Below, in pieces: positions 58,111 to 64,000 of a stretch of 64,000 nucleotides of DNA (its first letter is position 1; each line of letters opens with the position of its first letter). The position numbers were made by a program, and so were the translations under genes. Below the pieces are notes generated by a model that did not search any database, was not told the origin of the DNA, and saw only the letters and a list, made by a program, of their open reading frames with translations. The DNA is from Oopsacas minuta (taxonomy: Eukaryota; Porifera; Hexactinellida; Lyssacinosida; Leucopsacidae): assembly GCA_024704765.1 (NCBI GenBank), contig JAKMXF010000310.1, positions 1,239,011 through 1,303,010 on the forward strand, written 5' to 3'.

Positions 58111-58255
58111 GTAAAACTGGATCAAATCTTTCCAAATGTTATTTTGATATTGCAAATCGATTATCAATCATCGATATACTATAGAATGAAATTTCATACA
58201 CATAAATTCAAGATAAACATCTATTTCCACTGCCATTAACGTCCACTGTGAAGAA

Positions 58256-59854
58256 TGGATCTTAAAATCCAAAGATGATGCTTTGTGGGAATAGGAATCA
58301 AGATAAGGGTTCAGGGGATCAGTCTGGCATGTTGAAGTCATTTGTGTCCGAAAAATTCATAGATTCTTGCCTCTTTCTGAATTTCGCGAGCAAAGGTTTG
58401 CTCGCCAATTTCCAAAATTTGTGCCTTAGATGGCCCTGAAAAAGATGTTTACCTTAAGTAAGACAGTGGAACATTACAGTAGATGACGCGTTATCTAGGT
58501 TGTGATGTCGTTGAAACGTGCTTTTGCAATACTGACAAGTTTCTAATTTCTTAGTACTATTAATATCCACCATGAAATATATGTAGTGTTTCACACCAAA
58601 TTTTTTGAAATGTGAGGTTTAAATTCTAGAGAGTACTGAGTGAACTAATCAGTCAAGGCAATGAGGAATTCCAGGAATAAAGAACAAAGCAAGAATTATA
58701 ATTTTTCACAACTAAGAAAATTCTAGGAAATACACACAGGTATAAAGTGCAGGGCGATCGATCTAACTTGAGGATTCTAGATATATAGTTGCATGAAATT
58801 TGATATCATTTCATTGTTTCTATTGATTTCAGTTACTTTTCACCTTCCAATTTAAAATTAGGCATTTGTTCTAAAGAAAATTCACCATTGAAATTCGTCA
58901 TAAACTTTATGTACTGGAATTTATCCTACAGCTGCACTTGCTGAAATATGTTATAATCTCTATGTGATGGAATATGTCCTAAAGCTGTATGTGCTGGAAT
59001 AAGTCCTAAAACTCCATATCGTGGATTTATCGAAATCTATAGGCACTGGAATTAGTGCCAAAGCTGTATGTACTGGATAAAATCCTATAAGTCTTTGTAA
59101 TCGAGTTTGTCCCAAATTCAATATTAGGATGGTTGTGGAAGACCTTCCATTTGATTAGTGTCTATCTTTATATGACCAGTTCCACAGAGCTCTTAGCCAT
59201 TCGATGGTTGTTGGTGGGTGGAATTCAACTTCAATTATATGAAATTTTACAGGAAGGATATCAAAACTGACAACATTAATATGACAATATCCGTGATAGG
59301 ACATAACGCGAAATGACATAAAGCTAGATATTAACCACAGGTAACGAAAATGGTTTTGAATTTGAAGATTTAAATGATAATAAGCGAGTTACTCTATTAA
59401 GCGGTATGATATTAAACGGGCTCCACTGTACAATTATAACACTTACGATAGAAAATACATGTATGAAGACAAGAGGATGTAAGGTAATAAGAGAACTGAG
59501 AAACAGTATTCATCTTGAGATTGAATAAATCAGGGTGAAGAAAAACCAGCATAAAAAAGATCAGGATAGATCTAAACACACGCCAACCACCATGTTTGGG
59601 TGCCCTTGATGATATCACTTCGCTTCTTCGTTCTCATTGCGCAACATGGATTCTATAATAGTGAGTTCGCATAGAATTTTTCACAGTTGAATCGACCTTA
59701 CGTCTATAAAATTAAAACGCAATTAATGTATGTGTGTATATAAATGTTTGTACATCTAGAATTGTTTGAAGAAACTGGAAAACTGCTGATTTTTGGCAAA
59801 CAAGGGGTGTTTTGGGTCTGGCATGGACATTTATCCGAGGCACAAAGTGCAGAG
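58256..59854. repeat. Non-coding stretch with degenerate tandem repeat
   Basis: At about 58915-59110 a unit of roughly 30-35 bp recurs five or six times with the core GGAATATGTCCTAAAGCTGT (variants GGAATAAGTCCTAAAACT, GGAATTAGTGCCAAAGCTGT). A pogo-like end (CAGTGGAGCCCGTTTAATAT, inverted) lies at about 59408-59427. No gene is recognised. Confidence 0.5.
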
Positions 59855-60095
59855 ATTACTAACCAGAGCGACATAGCATCTCCAGAGTAACTACAGAAGG
59901 CCATTCAATATAATTTGGATGAATCATGGATAATAAAATCTAAAAACTATTCTGTGAATTAGAAACACGTAGTGCCAAGTATATTCTGTCGGGCAGCGAC
60001 CAATAATACCATTACATTCAGTTGTTTAATACTTAAGCTAACGCGTAGCAAACAAGCAAGCGAAACGAGATAGTGAATAAGATTCGTAAATCTAT
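59855..60095 (-). repeat. Dispersed GC-rich repeat, copy D
   Basis: On the minus strand: CTCGTTTCGCTTGCTTGTTT, ACGCGTTAGCTTAAGTATTA, CTTGGCACTACGTGTTTC, then CATGATTCATCC and CTGGAGATGCTATGTCGCTC. Ends close to the left end of the Tigger relic. Confidence 0.6.
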
Positions 60096-60485
60096 TTAAG
60101 AAATTACTGAAATATACAGTAAACAATGGATTTAGCGACCAATCACTTATAAAGACTCATCTAGCTTTCCCAGAATCTTGCAGCATTATTCTGTACAAAC
60201 CATATCTGGGGTATAACGCCTTCTCAGATAACGACACATTGAAGTTAATGACATATTTTTATGCTTGTTCCATGTAAATCCCATCGGATATCACTACTTT
60301 GGGCGGTCTGTACTATGGACTTCAGAAAAGTGTACTAATTAGTAAATTATTCAGATTTTAATAATTGATTGAATTCCAAACCAATTAATATCTCCCGTGA
60401 GTGGATCAACAGCGCCTGGCTTCTTACAAAAATGCATATCGAAGCTATTGTACGTACATTGTAATTCTAAAATTTCCATCGTCAT

Positions 60486-61840
60486 GGATTTCGAGCGGAG
60501 TTGGCAAAGGAAGCGCGTTTCTTTGGCAAAAAATACGAAATTTTGAAGGAGCTTGATGCAGGAGCTAAGCGACCATTCTTGGAGCAAAACCATGTTATTT
60601 TACATGTGACCCTAAGTGGATTTTTGAAGAATTTGGAGATGATTGAAACTTCCATTGCAAGTGGATTAAATCTTGATTCGAAGAGACAAAGCTGTATCGA
60701 TAACATAGGTAGACATTGCACTGCTTGAGTGATTTCGTTGATGGAAGAGCACAGCTTCAGATGAGTCAGTCACACTGGTCCCTTCCGTTTAGAAAAGTCG
60801 AAATGAATCGCGGAGAAACTGAAAGTATGAAATGTGCCTTGCTACCTCAACCTGTGCTCCTTGATCTGAACTAGATAGATCATTAGAGGAAGCGCCATAA
60901 CAACACTAGCCGTCAAATCTCGGGTAAGAGCCAATCAACAGATCACGCTGGTACTGACAACTGGATATCAACGCAACTAAAACTTATCAGAGACAAGTTC
61001 GAAGACAAGGATATTTTCAATGCTGATGAGACTTGGTTATTCTGGAAGACAACACCAGAGAGAACTTTGTCTTTCCTAGGAGACTAGTGCAAGGGAGACA
61101 AGCGCTCTAAGGAACGCCTCACTCAATTGGAATCAGCTAGTGCGATTGGGGAGAGGTTTCCGCTACTCGTTATTGGAAATAGTAAGTGCCCCCACTGTTT
61201 CCGAGGCGTTCTGAAACTTCCAGTGGAGTATGATGCCAATCGGAGCGGCATAGATGACAAGTGAGATGGTTGAGAAATGGCTAAGGAAGGTGAACAATTC
61301 CATAACATCTGACGACAGGAAAATCGCCATGATTCTCGGTAACTTCTCAGGTCATCCGAACCTTAACTTGTCCCATGTCAACCATGTCAAGCTTTTCTTT
61401 CTCTCACCCAATACAACTGTATGACTCAGCCCATAGACGCAGGTATCATCAAGAACCTCAAGCACCACTTCCGCCGGTTTCTTGTTAGGAAGCGTTTATT
61501 GGCAGTTGATTCTGAAAGGAGTTCAAGTTTAAATTGCTCAAGGCCTTGGACTGGCTGAAAATATCCTGGGATAATGTCACCGATACAACCATAAAGCATT
61601 GCTATCAGCATGTTGGGCTTAAGGATTTGCCTGCCACTGAGGAAACCTCAGCACCTGACACGTCAATTTGGAGCAGTGCTGAAGAAGATGGATGTGTGTC
61701 GGATGGCTTAGCATTTGAGGACTATGTTGCTCTAGGTGATGGTGTAGCAATTGGGCCAGGCGTAAATTCAGGCCGTAGCAACCAAAATCAAAGTGATCAG
61801 GTTAACTCAACCAACCTGCTGAGTTGTCAGGTAACTTGAC
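60486..61840 (+). pseudogene. Tigger-type transposase relic
   Basis: The N-terminal HTH region at 60500-60640 contains KKYEILKELDAGAKRPFLEQ. The DDE part near 61000-61200 reads DIFNADETWLFWKTTPERT (first Asp), RLTQLESASAIGERFPLLVI and GNSKCPHCFRGVLKLPVEYD. After frame changes NTTVTQPIDAGIIKNLKHHF follows near 61410-61470, the pogo QPxDxGII signature. The acidic C-terminal region (61600-61800) follows. Several stops and frameshifts. Confidence 0.78.
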
Positions 61841-61990
61841 CAACTCGACAGAGTTGTCTGGTTAACTTGGCCAACCTGAATAACGGTCAAGTTAACTTGA
61901 CCAACCAGGCTGATTGGTCAGGTTAACTTAGCCTCTGACTGAGTGGTACTATATTGGGGAAATTAGGTAACCAAAATGGTCAGGTTGAAA
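61795..61990. repeat. Minisatellite within the Tigger relic
   Basis: About five imperfect copies of a unit of roughly 35 bp with the core GGTTAACTTGACCAACCTG and AGTTGTCAGG. Units are partly palindromic (GGTTAACTTGACCAACC). It begins at the end of the coding region. Confidence 0.65.
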
Positions 61991-62913
61991 CCTGACTAAA
62001 CTGACCAGTGGCTACGGTCCTGAAATGGTCTCGAAGTTGACGATGTCCTAAATAGTCTGCACCCTCCAAGTCATGACGATGTTGGTATCGAAAATGACGA
62101 CAATGAATATCCCCTCAATATCCATGCTCCGTCATTCCACACTGCTGTCTCATGCCTTGACACCGTTATGAGGTTCTTGCGCACCCTCCCATGCTCAGAG
62201 TTACGGATTCAGTTTGTCAGCGAACACAAAAACCTCTTGGCAGAAAGTCAGCTTAATCGACAGCAGTTGGCCTCAATAACTAGCCTTTTCAAGTCAAACT
62301 AATTATATTCATGGCATTATTATAACCATAATACAACAACATAGTATCGTATAACATGAAAAAATTTGGGGATCATCAGGTATATTATGCATATTAAAAG
62401 TTTCCTCGGATATAGCGACCTTTTTTGCCTTCCCAAACGAGTGTCGTTAAATTCAATGTTTACTGTATTGGCATTATTCTAATAATGGGTCATGATATTA
62501 GCATATTTTGGGAATAAAAGGATTGATAACTAAATAAAGAAGTAAATACATATAAGATAGGGGTCCGTTTGCCAGAGTGATGCTAATTAATGATATCCGC
62601 CAGACTATTGTAATGCAATACCTGGCAATAATCTATTAAACGTTTCAACTAAAGTTCATACGTAGTTAAGTTTGAACTTAGTACTGACTTCTTAGTGAAT
62701 ACAGCGGCTCATGTCAAAGTTATATTAATGAACATACTCACCAAAGATACCTTGTCTAGGTCGATTGATATGGCCTATCGGTGTCAAAATCGGCTTACTT
62801 GAAGAAATGTTTCTGAAGTTTAGAGAATGAGAAGTAGATTGACAAGTCATACTCATCAATTGAACAGTAGAGTCCATATTTCTGTAAGAAAACATAAAAT
62901 ATATATACAAATA

Positions 62914-63425
62914 CAGTCAAATCAGGTTAATTGAGACATAGGTTAATCGGAAACCGCTTAATTGGGTAAATCTATAGGAACGGGATCATTCCATCAAAGG
63001 TAACCCAAATTTTGAGTTAATCGAGACAAACTCAGGTTAATAGGTACAAACTCAGCTAGTCGAGTGAAAAAATTACGAACTCAATTAAGCTGAAATTCCT
63101 CTTGATTCTAGAACTAAATAAGTGTCCAAAACTTTGATAAATAATGATTAAGTTACCAGTAATTGGTATAATCTTTTTTCTATATACTAACAAATATTAT
63201 CAATATTGTTCCACAGAAGGCGTCAAACGATCCTCAAATATAAATTTCGTAATTTGGTATGGATTACCACACCATACGATAGATAAATTGCTGAAGGAGG
63301 CTTTCATTGAAATAATTGAGAAAAACTAGAAATATAGCATCGAAAATTCTCCTGTAAATTGGTAACTCAACTTAATCGTGGCAAAATGCATCGAACCAAT
63401 GTGTCCCGATTAACCGAGGACATCA
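62914..63425. mobile_element. pogo-like MITE, degenerate ends
   Basis: The left end after TA at 62912 reads CAGTCAAATCAGGTTAATTG followed by repeats of GGTTAATCGG/A. The right end, inverted, reads TCCTCGGTTAATCGGGACAC. Ends are only partly alike and the exact right boundary is uncertain. No coding region. Confidence 0.5.
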
Positions 63426-63429
63426 TTTC

Positions 63430-64000
63430 ATATATTGCATATATCGCAGAATGCTAAAACTCTTAAAGTTTTGTATACAATCATTTCAAATTTGCAACAC
63501 CCCAAGTACTTAACCTCTAACAAACTTTCTCTAAATATGAAAATATCAAAACAAGTATCTTTGCGAAAAATCATAAATTTCCCATACATACATGGGAGAC
63601 GCTGCATTTGTCAGAATGGTTATTTATCGAGTTTTGACTTTATCAGAATGGTTTTACTGTGCTCTGATTTGGGAGAATCTATTTTGCATTTTGGTTTACT
63701 TATTACTTAAATGTCAATCATTACTATATGACTCAAAATAAATAACTATGAGAATAAACGTATTTGGGCATGATGTGTTCCCTGTGAGTAGGATAGCTAG
63801 TGAATATTTGGAACATACCCTCTATCGTAAATCAGCATATCGGACAAGGTTTATAGAAAAACAATCTTTCATATCATCAATAGATAAAGTAGTAAAGTTA
63901 CAAAAATAGTGGTAGAAAGGACGGAATTTAAACCTAGGACGGGATCATGAAGGGATATTTCTTGGATTAGCTATAAATTTGGTTATATGAGTAGTTGATC
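63430..64000. other. Right flank, nothing recognised
   Basis: AT-rich. An open frame of about 90 codons at 63435-63710 has no recognisable domain and may be chance. Confidence 0.35.

Larger units (their letters stand above)
56256..58250. mobile_element. Non-autonomous RAG1-like/Transib element 5
   Basis: A perfect 5-bp target duplication AAGAA lies at 56251-56255 and 58251-58255. The left end is AACAGTG, a 10-bp spacer, then TGGAAATAG (56273-56281). The right end, read inward, is CACAGTG, a 14-bp spacer, then TGGAAATAG (58221-58229). No RAG1-like coding sequence lies within its 1995 bp, so it would depend on a transposase in trans. Its inner part contains two inverted copies of the dispersed GC-rich repeat (56729-57000 and 57890-58110). 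A small open frame at 57361-57606 has no recognisable domain. Confidence 0.85.
60117..62465 (+). mobile_element. pogo/Tigger transposon relic
   Basis: TA at 60115-60116 and 62466-62467. Ends read CAGTAAACAATGGATTTAGCGACC and, inverted, CAGTAAACATTGAATTTAACGACA. The plus strand carries a degraded Tigger transposase. A tandem repeat lies near the 3' side (61795-61990). Confidence 0.85.

Noticed and set aside
58477-59427. A pogo element between CAGTAGATGACGCG and the inverted CAGTGGAGCCCG
   Set aside because: The two ends share too few bases and no transposase lies between them; only the right end is reported as pogo-like.
63435-63710. 91-codon open frame at the right edge
   Set aside because: No domain, AT-rich composition and no supporting splice or start context.
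1-64000. CRISPR arrays, operons, bacterial promoters or terminators
   Set aside because: No regularly spaced direct repeats and clear eukaryotic gene structure with introns and a nuclear pore gene.

Overview
The window looks like an AT-rich invertebrate nuclear genome, most likely arthropod; a parasitic copepod would fit, but I cannot prove it from sequence. The reasons are short GT-AG introns (56 and 70 nt), one conserved single-copy eukaryotic gene (Nup107), and a dense mixture of Tc1/mariner, hAT, P, pogo/Tigger, MULE and RAG1-like/Transib DNA transposons. I see no operons, no rRNA or tRNA genes and no CRISPR array.

Layout. 458-5094: P-type transposon (THAP transposase, 70-bp terminal inverted repeats) broken by a frameshift and by a 688-bp hAT MITE. 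5.5-6.5 kb: FLYWCH/MULE transposase relic. 6829-8167 and 9551-10695: two related Tc1-like relics. 11680-14537: hAT relic of the ZMYM1-like type. 14781-19796: second P-type relic containing a hAT relic that contains a Tc1 relic. 19948-22445: Nup107, the only host gene I recognise. 23027-25340: a CAC-ended element of a family I cannot name. 25796-28718: RAG1-like relic. 30652-36331: pogo/Tigger element with a hAT inside. 36447-38629: RAG1-like relic with a perfect 5-bp target duplication. 38907-45303: Tc1 fragment holding a mariner relic and the best RAG1-like element, which itself holds an intact mariner. 45304-49568: second RAG1-like element, tail-to-tail with the first and split by another mariner relic. 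50334-52690: intact hAT. 52850-54161: nearly intact Tc1. 55.4-56.2 kb: hAT relic. 56256-58250: non-autonomous element with RAG1-like ends. 60117-62465: Tigger relic. The remainder holds MITEs and dispersed repeats.

Main result. The window carries four coding RAG1-like (Transib superfamily) elements and one non-coding passenger. The best copy has the complete RAG1 pattern: Asp, Asp and Glu at almost the same spacing as RAG1 D600/D708/E962, a CxxC pair and an HxxxxH pair. The ends carry the RSS heptamer CACAGTG followed by a conserved box TGGAAATAG. The spacer is 10 bp at the 5' ends that have the box and 19-20 bp at all four 3' ends, an asymmetry like the 12/23 spacers of V(D)J recombination signals. 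Exact 5-bp target duplications confirm two of the boundaries, and a third agrees at 4 of 5 bases.

If functional, the intact mariner (43836-44915) and intact hAT (50601-52295) transposases would act on their own termini and related MITEs. All other transposase genes have visible lesions. Nup107 would be the only ordinary cellular function encoded here.
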